Below, piece by piece: positions 1 to 6,786 of a stretch of 36,274 bases of DNA. The position numbers and the translations under genes are program-made. This stretch comes from Myroides odoratimimus. Its GTDB lineage: Bacteria; Bacteroidota; Bacteroidia; Flavobacteriales; Flavobacteriaceae. The DNA is taken from contig NZ_BCMQ01000029.1 of the NCBI RefSeq assembly GCF_001485415.1, positions 1 to 36,274 on the forward strand. The letters run 5' to 3'. Below the pieces are notes generated by a model. That model had not been told where the DNA came from, searched no databases, and saw nothing but the letters and a program-made list of their open reading frames with translations. The first letter of the stretch is position 1; each line of letters starts with the position of its first letter.

Positions 1-408
1 CTCCCCTCTTGTAAGTGATGAAAAGTTACTTTGACTTTTAATTCGCTCTTTAGTGGTCTTAGTAATAAATAGATAACAGCTGTGATTAAGATAGGGACGC
101 TCATTAAAATGCCTTTCAAAACTTCTACTTAGATAGCTTTGCTCTGCATCTTTAAAATCCGCCTCATAGCTTTCTTTTACAAACCAATCTTGCTTGTGAA
201 TCACAGTAAACTCAGGCAATGTTTTAATAGCCTTATGCCACACGCTGTGAATAGTTTCATACTCCTTATCTGAGATAGTAAATATCTCAGGTAAGATTAC
301 CTTATAACAAACCGTGATATCTCCTTGTTTAGAGACAATACAGTTATTCTCAACTGAGAGAATCGGAAACATCCGCTCAAGGGTATTTGTCTTAGCTGTA
401 TTTCTCAT
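1..408 (-). CDS. traG: TraG, conjugative-transposon VirB4-like ATPase (N-terminal part, truncated by window edge)
   Basis: The reverse strand opens with ATG at 408-406 and stays open to base 1, giving about 136 residues that begin MRNTAKTNTLERMFPI and include VENNCIVSKQGDITVCYKV. This is the typical start of Bacteroidetes TraG (DUF3875 N-terminal domain), the VirB4-type ATPase that powers the transfer channel at the inner membrane. The Walker motifs lie further on and are outside the window. The start overlaps the end of traF by 17 bases, so the two genes are probably translationally coupled. The identification rests on the N-terminal sequence and on the traE-traF-traG order, which is standard for CTnDOT-type elements. 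Confidence 0.88.
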   Translation of the reverse strand, partial: MRNTAKTNTLERMFPILSVENNCIVSKQGDITVCYKVILPEIFTISDKEYETIHSVWHKAIKTLPEFTVIHKQDWFVKESYEADFKDAEQSYLSRSFERHFNERPYLNHSCYLFITKTTKERIKSQSNFSSLTRGE

Positions 409-736
409 AGTGTCTTAGTTTTAAGTTTCTACTTAAATACCCTCTAAGATCCTTTCTTGAGATGATATACCTTGGAAAGTATTTTCTAGCTTGAAGCTTC
501 ATAAGACCATACTGACCGTATTTCTTGTTCATTGAAAATACTTTGTAAACAAGATAGCCTGATAGTCCAAGACCAAGGGTTAAACAAATCAGATTATTTA
601 ACCCTGCCATATACAAAACCATAACTAGAATAAGATTCCCTAATAGTCCACCTGCAAAATAAAACAGGTACTGAGCCTTGAGTCCTTTAAACTCAACACT
701 AGCTCCAATGCCTTTATTGATACTATACTTTTTCAT
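392..736 (-). CDS. traF: TraF, small inner-membrane conjugation protein (DUF4133)
   Basis: 114 residues, the usual size for Bacteroidetes TraF. After the start MKKYSINKGIGASVEFKGLK come two hydrophobic segments at about residues 24-44 and 47-66, then a basic tail containing ARKYFPRYIISRKD. This layout matches the DUF4133 family, a VirB3-like inner-membrane component of the mating channel; the VirB3 comparison is family knowledge, not something shown here. It lies 12 bases after traE and overlaps traG, as in the conserved tra operon. Confidence 0.9.
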   Translation of the reverse strand: MKKYSINKGIGASVEFKGLKAQYLFYFAGGLLGNLILVMVLYMAGLNNLICLTLGLGLSGYLVYKVFSMNKKYGQYGLMKLQARKYFPRYIISRKDLRGYLSRNLKLRHYEKYS

Positions 737-748
737 ATTAAGTATCTT

Positions 749-1057
749 TTAAAGGAAAAATGATCTTAGAATAGTAGCCGCTACAATTAAGAAGATACAA
801 GCTCCAAACCAGCTTGCTGCTGTCTTGCTTGTATCGGGATCACCACTTGAGAATTTGTTATAAACCTTTACTCCTCCAATAAGACCAACCACTGCTCCAA
901 TAGCGTAGATCAGTTTAGTGGCTGGATCAAAGTAAGAAGTAACCATCTGGGTTGCTTCTGTGATTCCTGCTGCTCCGTTTCCTTGAGCTAAGAGTGGCAA
1001 ACTACTTAGTACAACTAATAGTAATAATAGCCTTTGTTTGATTGTTTTTGTTTTCAT
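749..1057 (-). CDS. traE: TraE, small membrane conjugation protein (DUF4134)
   Basis: 102 residues with an N-terminal signal or membrane segment (about residues 8-25, ending LPLLAQGNG) and two more hydrophobic stretches (about 48-66 and 82-101). The YFDPATKLIYAIGAVVGLIG region followed by GDPDTSKTAASWFGACIFL is characteristic of DUF4134/TraE, a VirB2-pilin-like subunit of the Bacteroidetes transfer apparatus. In related elements traE follows traD directly. Here it is separated from traD by a 2.8-kb rightward cargo block, so traE-traG can no longer be read through simply from the traA promoter. I found no exact TAnnTTTG box on the minus strand in 1058-1305. Confidence 0.9.
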   Translation of the reverse strand: MKTKTIKQRLLLLLVVLSSLPLLAQGNGAAGITEATQMVTSYFDPATKLIYAIGAVVGLIGGVKVYNKFSSGDPDTSKTAASWFGACIFLIVAATILRSFFL

Positions 1058-1188
1058 AAGAATGACATTTAATAAGTTATAATCATGCCCTTTACATGAT
1101 ACTTGGGTAAATGTCTTTGGAAAACAGCTTGAGGGATTGATTGTGGAAGTTTGGGGTTGCAGATGGCGATAAGATGCAATGAAGAAAC

Positions 1189-1247
1189 AAAATGAAACTT
1201 ATGGATGTCAATCCGTAAAAAGTTTCATTTTTACAGTCAAAAGTTTC
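1189..1247 (+). promoter_or_regulatory. Probable AraC operator upstream of the AraC gene
   Basis: The core GTAAAAAGTTTCATTTTTA at 1215-1233 is followed by a second AAAAGTTTC half-site, so GTTTC occurs at 1222 and 1243, exactly 21 bp (two helical turns) apart. The first half-site also pairs with an upstream copy: AAAATGAAACTT at 1189-1200 is a perfect inverted repeat of 1220-1231. Nearly the same core and the same 21-bp spacing recur before the hydrolase gene at 2148-2181. Direct half-sites about 21 bp apart next to a promoter are typical of AraC-family activators. Autoregulation is inferred. Confidence 0.65.
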
Positions 1248-1269
1248 GATATACATAAACAGTATATAC

Positions 1270-1277
1270 TAATTTTG
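1270..1277 (+). promoter_or_regulatory. -7 promoter box for the AraC gene
   Basis: TAATTTTG fits the Bacteroidetes -7 consensus TAnnTTTG exactly. It lies 27 bases after the second operator half-site and 29 bases before the GTG start. No clear -33 TTG is present; the operator occupies that region, which fits an activator-dependent promoter. Confidence 0.6.
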
Positions 1278-1305
1278 TATTTTAGTACGTATTAGATTTT
1301 TTGAT

Positions 1306-2151
1306 GTGAATAAAACATTTAACATACCTTCTTTTCTTAAATATATCAATGTCAATGGTTCGACAAATGATGCTATACAAGTTATTCATTATGATCAACA
1401 TAAAGATATCTTATTAAAATCCTTACCTGTGGAACTTGAATTTTATCTGATGGCAATAAAAAAGAACATTGCTGTAGATCCACCTATACAAGAGATGTCA
1501 AATTCTTATATTTTTCTTGACAAACCAGGGAATTTAATGGAATGGGATTTATCTTCTCCTTTTAATGGTTATGGTATTTTTGTAAATGCAAAACTGTTAG
1601 ATAAATTTGCTAAAGATTACACCTTTACAGGTTATACCCACCATGAAGCACTATATCTTACAGAAAGAGAAAGTGACATCTTATATGATCTTTTTATAAA
1701 AGCCTATGAGGAATTTCAAAGAGATAATTTCTCACAAGACGTACTTGTTTCATATGCAACGCTTATTCTTTCTTATACTCAAACTTTTTATGAACGTCAA
1801 TTTGAAGGTCGTAGTAAAATTTACAATAAAGTTGTAGCTGATTTTTATACCCAATTAGATCAATATTTTGACTCAAACAATAAACAAGATTTTCCTACTG
1901 TAGCCTACTTTGCAACCAAGGCAAATCTTTCAGTAAATTATTTCGGTGATGTTGTCAAACACTTTACAGAACAATCTCCTATAGAGCATATTCATCAACA
2001 TATTATACAAATAGCCAAGAATAAATTACTAAAAACTAAACTATCAATCAATGAAATAGCCTACAGTTTAGGTTTTGAATACCCTACTTATTTCACCCGT
2101 TTCTTTCGTAAGAAAACAGGTATTTCACCTAAAGTATTTAGAAATCAGTAA
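1306..2151 (+). CDS. AraC-family transcriptional regulator (cargo)
   Basis: 281 residues. The C-terminal ~95 residues form the two-helix-turn-helix AraC DNA-binding domain: the first helix region holds TKANLSVNYFGDVVKHFT and the second ends in the family signature INEIAYSLGFEYPTYFTRFF followed by KKTGISPKVFRNQ. The N-terminal half resembles the cupin-like sensor part of Bacteroidetes AraC proteins, but its ligand is unknown. The start is GTG at 1306; the ATG two bases earlier runs straight into TGA. The 21-bp-spaced repeats before this gene and before the hydrolase gene suggest that it controls itself and the two genes downstream. It reads against the surrounding tra genes and is part of an inserted cargo. 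Confidence 0.85.
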   Translation: MNKTFNIPSFLKYINVNGSTNDAIQVIHYDQHKDILLKSLPVELEFYLMAIKKNIAVDPPIQEMSNSYIFLDKPGNLMEWDLSSPFNGYGIFVNAKLLDKFAKDYTFTGYTHHEALYLTERESDILYDLFIKAYEEFQRDNFSQDVLVSYATLILSYTQTFYERQFEGRSKIYNKVVADFYTQLDQYFDSNNKQDFPTVAYFATKANLSVNYFGDVVKHFTEQSPIEHIHQHIIQIAKNKLLKTKLSINEIAYSLGFEYPTYFTRFFRKKTGISPKVFRNQ

Positions 2152-2211
2152 AATGTTTCACTTTTAACGTATTTTGTTTTCAAATGTAGCCTTAAGCTCA
2201 GCCTACCTTTG
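2148..2211 (+). promoter_or_regulatory. Probable AraC operator and promoter for the hydrolase operon
   Basis: The core GTAAAATGTTTCACTTTTA at 2148-2166 differs from the core before the AraC gene at only two positions. GTTT recurs at 2155 and 2176, again 21 bp apart. A -7 box TACCTTTG lies at 2204-2211, 28 bases after the second half-site (27 in the AraC gene promoter). Matching architecture at both promoters makes a shared activator likely. The operator overlaps the last codons of the AraC gene. Confidence 0.65.
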
Positions 2212-2254
2212 TTCTATTAATTCATTGAATATTAAATCATAATAAAAAAATAGA

Positions 2255-3169
2255 ATGATGAAAAAAACAATAAAATTTAAGGCCCTTTATTGGGATATCG
2301 CAGCAGATTTATTTTTCCCTGCAAATTTTGATGAAAACAAAAAATACCCAGTAATCATAAGTACGCATCCTATCGGTAGTTGTAAAGAACAAACCTCAGG
2401 AAATATCTATGGTCAAGCACTTGCTGATGCAGGTTTTATAGTATTAGTTCCAGATGCCTCTTTTCAAGGAGAAAGCGGTGGAAATCTAAGATATTTAGAA
2501 GATCCTTCTTTTCGTGTAGAAGATTACAGCTATGCTTGTGACTATTTAGTAACCTTGCCGTTTGTAGATGAAAATCGTATCGGTGCATTAGGCATTTGTG
2601 GAGCAGGTGGATATGTCATCAATGCAACGATGAAAGAACGTCGTATCAAAGCTGTAGCTACCCTAACAGGAGCAAATTATGGTCGTGTAATGCGTGAGTT
2701 TGGAGATCCTATTGCAAACTTAGAAGCTATCGCAGCTCAAAGAACCGCTGAAGCAAGAGGAGAAACCTTAAGAATTGATCAAGGACTCTACCCAACCTAT
2801 GAGATGGCCAAAGAAGCTCATGCAGATATTGATATCTTAGAAGCTACGGAATATTACCGTACTTCACGTGGAGAAAAGACCAATGGAGTGAATAAAACCT
2901 TGTTTTCTCATAACGCAACAGCTATAACTTGGGACGCCTATAATTTAGCAGAAAAACTATTGACACAACCTTTATTGGTTATTGTTGGAAGCAAACCTGG
3001 AGCTTTCGGAGCATATAGAGATGGATTTGAAATCATCAGACGTGCCGCTTCAAAAAAGAAGGAACTAGTGGTTGTTAATGGATGGTCTCATTATGATTTA
3101 TACGACAAACCAGAACCTGTTAAAATTGCATTGGACAAACTAATCCCATTTTACAAAGAAAACTTGTAA
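2255..3169 (+). CDS. Alpha/beta hydrolase, dienelactone-hydrolase/YcjY-like
   Basis: 304 residues with an alpha/beta-hydrolase fold. KYPVIISTHPIG (about 30-41) forms the oxyanion-side strand and loop. The nucleophile elbow reads LGICGAGGY (112-120) with Cys115 where many hydrolases carry Ser. The late NGWSHYDLYDKPE segment supplies His279. A Cys nucleophile is known in dienelactone hydrolases and common in this YcjY-like group, so the enzyme is probably active; the substrate is unknown. It starts at either of two adjacent ATG codons (2255, 2258). It is followed 25 bases later by the Rossmann protein gene, probably in one operon under the upstream AraC regulator. A role in detoxifying small reactive compounds is a guess from the company it keeps. 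Confidence 0.8.
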   Translation: MMKKTIKFKALYWDIAADLFFPANFDENKKYPVIISTHPIGSCKEQTSGNIYGQALADAGFIVLVPDASFQGESGGNLRYLEDPSFRVEDYSYACDYLVTLPFVDENRIGALGICGAGGYVINATMKERRIKAVATLTGANYGRVMREFGDPIANLEAIAAQRTAEARGETLRIDQGLYPTYEMAKEAHADIDILEATEYYRTSRGEKTNGVNKTLFSHNATAITWDAYNLAEKLLTQPLLVIVGSKPGAFGAYRDGFEIIRRAASKKKELVVVNGWSHYDLYDKPEPVKIALDKLIPFYKENL

Positions 3170-3194
3170 TTATCTAATTTAAAATTTTAAAAAA

Positions 3195-3830
3195 ATGAAG
3201 ACAAAAGTTTTAATATTAGGAGCCACTGGGGCAATTGCACAGCATGTTATTGGTTTCCTACAAGAAAATAAAGATATCGAATTAACACTACTAGCAAGAG
3301 ATTCTAGCCAAATAAAACAATACGGGAAGAATATTAATCTAATCAGCAGTGATGTACTAAATAATGAAGATTTGATCCATGCTATTAAAGACCAAGATAT
3401 AGTATACGCTAACCTAGCAGGAGATGTAGACAAGATGGCTACAGCCATTTGTGAAGCAATGGTACAGCAAGGTATAAAGCGTCTGATTTTTGTTACCTGT
3501 CTTGGTGTTTACAATGAAGTTGCAGGAAAATTCGGAGAATGGAATAATCGAATGATTGGGTCTGAGTTAGTACGCTATGCAAAAGCAACTAGAATTATAG
3601 AACAGTCTGCTTTAGATTATACAATCGTGCGTCCATCATGGCTTACTGACAAGGATGAAACAGATTATGAAACTACGCAAAAAGGAGAAGAATTTCATGG
3701 TACAGAAGTTTCTAGAAAAGCTGTTGGAACTTATATAACTGATATTATCCTAAATCCAGCAAAAGATATAAAATCAAGCATAGGAATCAATAAACCAGGA
3801 GTTTATGGAGATAAACCTGCATTTTATTAA
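3195..3830 (+). CDS. NAD(P)-binding Rossmann protein, NmrA-like / atypical SDR
   Basis: 211 residues. The N-terminus KVLILGATGAIAQHVI (4-19) carries the glycine-rich nucleotide-binding loop of atypical short-chain dehydrogenases (GATGxIxQ). LTLLARDSS at about 30-38 contains an Arg after the second strand, which tends to favour NADP(H). IVRPSWLTD (about 144-152) is the conserved RPxxLTD-type segment of the NmrA/SDR_a5 group. There is no standard YxxxK catalytic pair in the usual place, so it may be a redox sensor or a quinone or azo-type reductase rather than a classical dehydrogenase. It is the last gene of the cargo operon, ahead of a bidirectional terminator. Confidence 0.8.
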   Translation: MKTKVLILGATGAIAQHVIGFLQENKDIELTLLARDSSQIKQYGKNINLISSDVLNNEDLIHAIKDQDIVYANLAGDVDKMATAICEAMVQQGIKRLIFVTCLGVYNEVAGKFGEWNNRMIGSELVRYAKATRIIEQSALDYTIVRPSWLTDKDETDYETTQKGEEFHGTEVSRKAVGTYITDIILNPAKDIKSSIGINKPGVYGDKPAFY

Positions 3831-3923
3831 ATTTAATGAATATAGATTTTAAAACTAGTTTACATTACAACATCTTGGTTTTGCTAAACTAAATAACATA
3901 GAGTTTGAAATCTAAAAGATAAT

Positions 3924-3959
3924 AAAAGGCGTTAAGTACTAGTTACTATAACGCCTTTT
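3924..3959. terminator. Bidirectional rho-independent terminator
   Basis: AAAAGGCGTTA (3924-3934) pairs perfectly with TAACGCCTTTT (3949-3959) around a 14-base loop. It lies between the rightward Rossmann gene and the leftward traD, and the A and T tracts at the two edges allow it to work both ways. Confidence 0.8.
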
Positions 3960-3970
3960 ATAATTCTTCT

Positions 3971-4471
3971 TTACACAAAATCATTAATATTAAAATCTTC
4001 ACTATCTATCATTTCCTCTTTTTTTGGTGTTTTGACACTTAATGATTGGTCTAATAGTTTTGCTATGGTTTGAGCTGAATCTGGCATTGCCTCTTGAAGT
4101 AACTTAAGTAAATCAGACCCTTCAATCTTTTTAACTGTTTTGATTGTAGTATCACTAATTAACTCTTCTTCAATAGAGTTCACAAACCTACTAAGCTCGT
4201 CTATACTTACTCTCTCTGTAAACTCATTATCTAAAGGTTGTAAGTCATTACTTAGCTCTTTTTCTTCCTCCTCTAAATCAAGTTCATCTTCTTTAGTTAG
4301 ATATAGTGATTGCTTTAGTACGACTGGTTTACTTTCTCCCATAATACTTACAGGATTATCTTGTTTAAAGGGTAGCTCTTCTGTCTTAGTTGGATTCTCT
4401 TGTTTAATGGTTTTATTTAATAACAGAAGAGCTATAATAATAACAAGACTGATTATTATTACTATTTCCAT
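3971..4471 (-). CDS. traD: TraD, membrane-anchored conjugation protein
   Basis: 166 residues. One N-terminal membrane segment (EIVIIISLVIIIALLLL, residues 2-18) is followed by an acidic, low-complexity region rich in Glu and Asp (LDLEEEEKELSND) and a C-terminal part with LLKLLQEAMPDSAQTIAKLL. No enzymatic motif is visible. The assignment rests on position: it follows traA-traB-traC and would precede traE in a standard element. It is 3 bases downstream of traC. The cargo begins just beyond its 3' end, so it is now the last gene of the traA-traD unit and ends at the bidirectional terminator. Confidence 0.65.
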   Translation of the reverse strand: MEIVIIISLVIIIALLLLNKTIKQENPTKTEELPFKQDNPVSIMGESKPVVLKQSLYLTKEDELDLEEEEKELSNDLQPLDNEFTERVSIDELSRFVNSIEEELISDTTIKTVKKIEGSDLLKLLQEAMPDSAQTIAKLLDQSLSVKTPKKEEMIDSEDFNINDFV

Positions 4472-4474
4472 AGA

Positions 4475-4762
4475 TTAAAAGATAGGTTTATACTTCTGGT
4501 TAAACTCTTCTACAATCGTTTGTGAAAACTCCTCAAAATGGTTGTCTAATAGATTATCTAAATAAGCATAAATAGAAACCTTGTCTTCTCCTATTACCTG
4601 AATAATACGAGTGAGTTTTTCATGAAACTCAGGCCTTATATAAACCGTTTTACCATCTCTGGCTCTGGTTGATGTTTCTTTTAAAAAAGTCTCTACATAA
4701 TTCTCTTTGCTTTTAGTAACTTGTACTGGAGCAGATTTTCTAAAGTGTTTGAATTTTCTCAT
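4475..4762 (-). CDS. traC: TraC, DUF3408 conjugation protein
   Basis: 95 residues. After a basic N-terminus comes the DUF3408 core TVYIRPEFHEKLTRIIQVIG and a helical end AYLDNLLDNHFEEFSQ. The neighbour upstream carries a clearly homologous core (VVYIRPEYHEVLLRITQL), so the two are paralogues lying side by side, as usual for traB/traC in Bacteroidetes elements. The core resembles ribbon-helix-helix-type DNA-binding segments. The start codon overlaps the traB stop by one base (TAATG), which indicates coupled translation. Confidence 0.78.
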   Translation of the reverse strand: MRKFKHFRKSAPVQVTKSKENYVETFLKETSTRARDGKTVYIRPEFHEKLTRIIQVIGEDKVSIYAYLDNLLDNHFEEFSQTIVEEFNQKYKPIF

Positions 4763-5187
4763 TATAAAATAGGTTTAAATTTGTCATTAAAATATTGGGT
4801 AATCTCTTGGCTATACTCTTTTAAATGCTGTTTTAAAATATTGTCTAAGTAAGAATAAAGCGTTGTTTTTTCTTCTTTAGCTAATTGCGTTATACGAAGT
4901 AGTACTTCGTGATACTCAGGTCTTATATAAACAACCTTCCCTGCTCTTGTTGATGGGAAGTCATTAATCAAAAAGAGTTCTTGATATTTAGTAATTGAAG
5001 TCTCTTTCTTTGTTTTTTTCTCTTTTGTTTGTGATGCTTGTTTTTGTATTACAGGTTCTACTTCAGTTGTCTTTTTGGTTTTTGTTGTAGCCTCTACTTT
5101 TATATCACCACTCATAATATTCATTAGATAGTCCTCATCTACTAATTCTTTCTGAGATTCTTGTTTGGATGTGTTTTGCTCTTTCAT
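4762..5187 (-). CDS. traB: TraB, DUF3408 conjugation protein
   Basis: 141 residues: a charged, Lys/Glu/Thr-rich N-terminal half (about residues 1-75) without a recognisable fold, then the DUF3408 core GKVVYIRPEYHEVLLRITQL and the helix YSYLDNILKQHLKEYSQEI. The second half aligns by eye with TraC over its whole length, which suggests an old duplication. It lies between the ParA-like traA and traC with 11 bases to the former. The exact role in transfer is not known from the sequence. Confidence 0.78.
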   Translation of the reverse strand: MKEQNTSKQESQKELVDEDYLMNIMSGDIKVEATTKTKKTTEVEPVIQKQASQTKEKKTKKETSITKYQELFLINDFPSTRAGKVVYIRPEYHEVLLRITQLAKEEKTTLYSYLDNILKQHLKEYSQEITQYFNDKFKPIL

Positions 5188-5198
5188 TGGTTGAGAGT

Positions 5199-5976
5199 TT
5201 AAAGATTAGTAATAGTTAAAAACTCCTCTATAAATGCTGATAGATTAGTTGTTTTCATAAGATTAGTGTCAGCAGGTAGCAAGCTAGATCGAAACACATA
5301 CCTGCCTTTAGCTTCTGTTTCTTTTCTAAAGCGTTTACTGTCTTTTATCCTCGCTGTCATAATAGGAAGATTCAATTGATTAATGACTGTTTCATAGTTA
5401 TCATATAAATCAGTCTTTTCCCTCCCATCTACTTGATTCCAGAAAAGCCAGAGTTCTTGTTTAACAGAACTTTGCTTGTTTTTTTGGTAATTCTCCAAAA
5501 GCTTTAGTAAAACCTAAAGTACTTTCCACAACTAATCTATCAGCGATAATTGGGCTAAAGATGTAATCCATACTATTTAATGTAGATAATACACCTTTGG
5601 TGTTAGCCGTTCCTGGTAAATCAAAAAATACAATATCAAAGACTTGATCCAATTCTTTCATTGTTTCTTTAGCTATTTCTAAAGCGTCATCAGCTTTACA
5701 CTTTACAATGGAGTATGCTTTCTTTTTAAGTGTCTGAAACTGCTTAATAGCAACTTGTTTGTAATATTCATTTTGCATGATACTATCCTTATCACGCTCT
5801 CTCATATGAACTAAACTGTTCTGAGGGAAATCACAGTCTAAGACAAGTACATTATAGCCTAATCGATAATGTAGTTGACTTGCTAAGAGTGTTGTTAAAG
5901 TAGATTTACCTACTCCGCCTTTTTGTGTATAAAAGCTAATTTTTAAAGGTTGTTTTACTGTTTCCATATTGTACAT
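5199..5976 (-). pseudogene. traA: TraA, ParA/MinD-like ATPase, split by a frameshift
   Basis: The first frame (5976-5461) gives 171 residues with a deviant Walker A motif KGGVGKST (19-26), LVLDCDFPQNS and FDIVFFDLPGT, all ParA/MinD hallmarks. It ends early in GELPKKQAKFC. The second frame (down to 5199) continues with NYQKNKQSSVKQELWLFWNQ and VDGREKTDLYDNYE, then FRSSLLPAD, which is the expected C-terminal third of TraA. The two frames overlap around a run of seven T at 5479-5485 (seven A on the coding strand). Losing one base there, or one T of the nearby four-T run on the coding strand, would join them into one protein of about 258 residues. This is a real mutation, a sequence error, or slippage. 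A start at Met4 (5967) is also possible. TraA is the first gene of the transfer operon. Confidence 0.8.
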
Positions 5977-6060
5977 TTTTAATGGTTTACATTTTTCGTT
6001 ATGGATAGTTGTAAGTTTTTGATCGTTTAAAACGTTATTTGTAGTTTTAAATAAGTGATG

Positions 6061-6102
6061 CTCGTTTTAATGCTTTGCTCGTTTTAATGCTTTGCTTGTT
6101 TA
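6061..6102. repeat. 17-bp tandem repeat upstream of traA
   Basis: CTCGTTTTAATGCTTTG occurs perfectly at 6061-6077 and 6078-6094 and is followed by a partial third copy (CTTGTTTA, 6095-6102). It lies about 85-125 bases upstream of the traA start and may be an iterated protein-binding site. Confidence 0.75.
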
Positions 6103-6245
6103 AAACTTTACATCGTGTTTTAAATAGGTATTATTTACCATTAAGCTGGGCTTGTACAAAACGATTTTTCCTACTTTGCAAAAACAATATTTACTTTAAA
6201 CTTTAGCTTCTTCGTTTTTTTACAACCTTTTAAACAGGTTCCTTT

Positions 6246-6281
6246 AAAAAACATAAACTGTAAAAACAGTTTTATGTTTTT
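6246..6281. terminator. AT-rich stem-loop, possible terminator
   Basis: AAAAACATAAACTG (6246-6259/60) pairs with CAGTTTTATGTTTTT (6267-6281) with one bulged T, around a short A-rich loop. With A and T tracts on both sides it could end transcription in either direction, or act as a regulatory hairpin before traA. Confidence 0.45.
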
Positions 6282-6516
6282 CAAACTTTACACTTTTAAT
6301 TTTTTACTAAAAAATCATTTTAAAAAAGCTTTAAAGCGCTATTTAAAAGACAATTGCAAAACTTACTTTACTATCTTACAGCAAAGAAAGTTTATATACA
6401 GATTGAAAACTTTAAATGGAATTTTAAGGTTGCTCTTGGCACTTTATTGTCAAATAGTAGGTGATTTACTAATATGAAATCACTTTAGATTTTACAAAGT
6501 AAAATTGGTGGATTTA

Positions 6517-6591
6517 GTTACCGAAAAGGTAACAGCAAGTTATGTTTTGAGGCACTCGAAATTGAGATTCGAGCTTTCAAAACTACTTGCT
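6517..6591. other. Compound stem-loops, candidate oriT or regulatory region
   Basis: GTTACC-GAAAA-GGTAAC (6517-6533) is a tight hairpin. Directly after it comes a long nested hairpin: AGCAAGT (6534-6540) with ACTTGCT (6585-6591), GTTTTGA (6544-6550) with TCAAAAC (6577-6583), and CTCGAA (6555-6560) with TTCGAG (6568-6573). Such paired arms next to transfer genes are typical of oriT or of a structured leader. No nick site can be named. Confidence 0.55.
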
Positions 6592-6686
6592 CTCGCAGAG
6601 GGCTGGAAAACTACTCCGAAGTCGTTGGTTTTTTGTTGAAATAGTAGATAGACTCAAAATATTAAAGGGTTTACTGATTTCCTTAA

Positions 6687-6715
6687 TTGAATTAACAAAA
6701 ATTTTTATATGTTTG
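6687..6715 (+). promoter_or_regulatory. Promoter of the ABC-3C/Lamassu-like operon
   Basis: The -7 box TATGTTTG (6708-6715) matches TAnnTTTG exactly. A TTG at 6687-6689, 18 bases before it, can serve as the -33 element. The start codon follows about 70 bases later. Confidence 0.6.
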
Positions 6716-6786
6716 ATTTTGTTTAATAAAATTAGGTAAATAGTTATATAATTGACTACTTATAAAATTAAATTCATTAATATAAA

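Larger units (their letters stand above)
5977..6786. other. Non-coding region between traA and the ABC-3C operon
   Basis: About 810 bases without a convincing gene. It holds the start region of the leftward tra operon, scattered GTTTTAAA/TTTAAAAC motifs (near 6026, 6043, 6098 and 6118), a 17-bp tandem repeat, three stem-loops and the promoter of the rightward defence operon. It could carry the tra promoter and possibly oriT. No exact minus-strand TAnnTTTG box was found. Confidence 0.6.

Noticed and set aside
5461..5510. Programmed -1 ribosomal frameshift in traA
   Set aside because: The joining shift must be +1 (or loss of one base), so the A-run does not serve as a classic -1 slippery site; a mutation, error or polymerase slippage is simpler.
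6274..6477. 67-codon open frame upstream of the ABC-3C operon
   Set aside because: Composition is that of translated AT-rich DNA (Lys, Leu, Phe, Tyr), it begins inside a hairpin, and nothing in it resembles a known protein.
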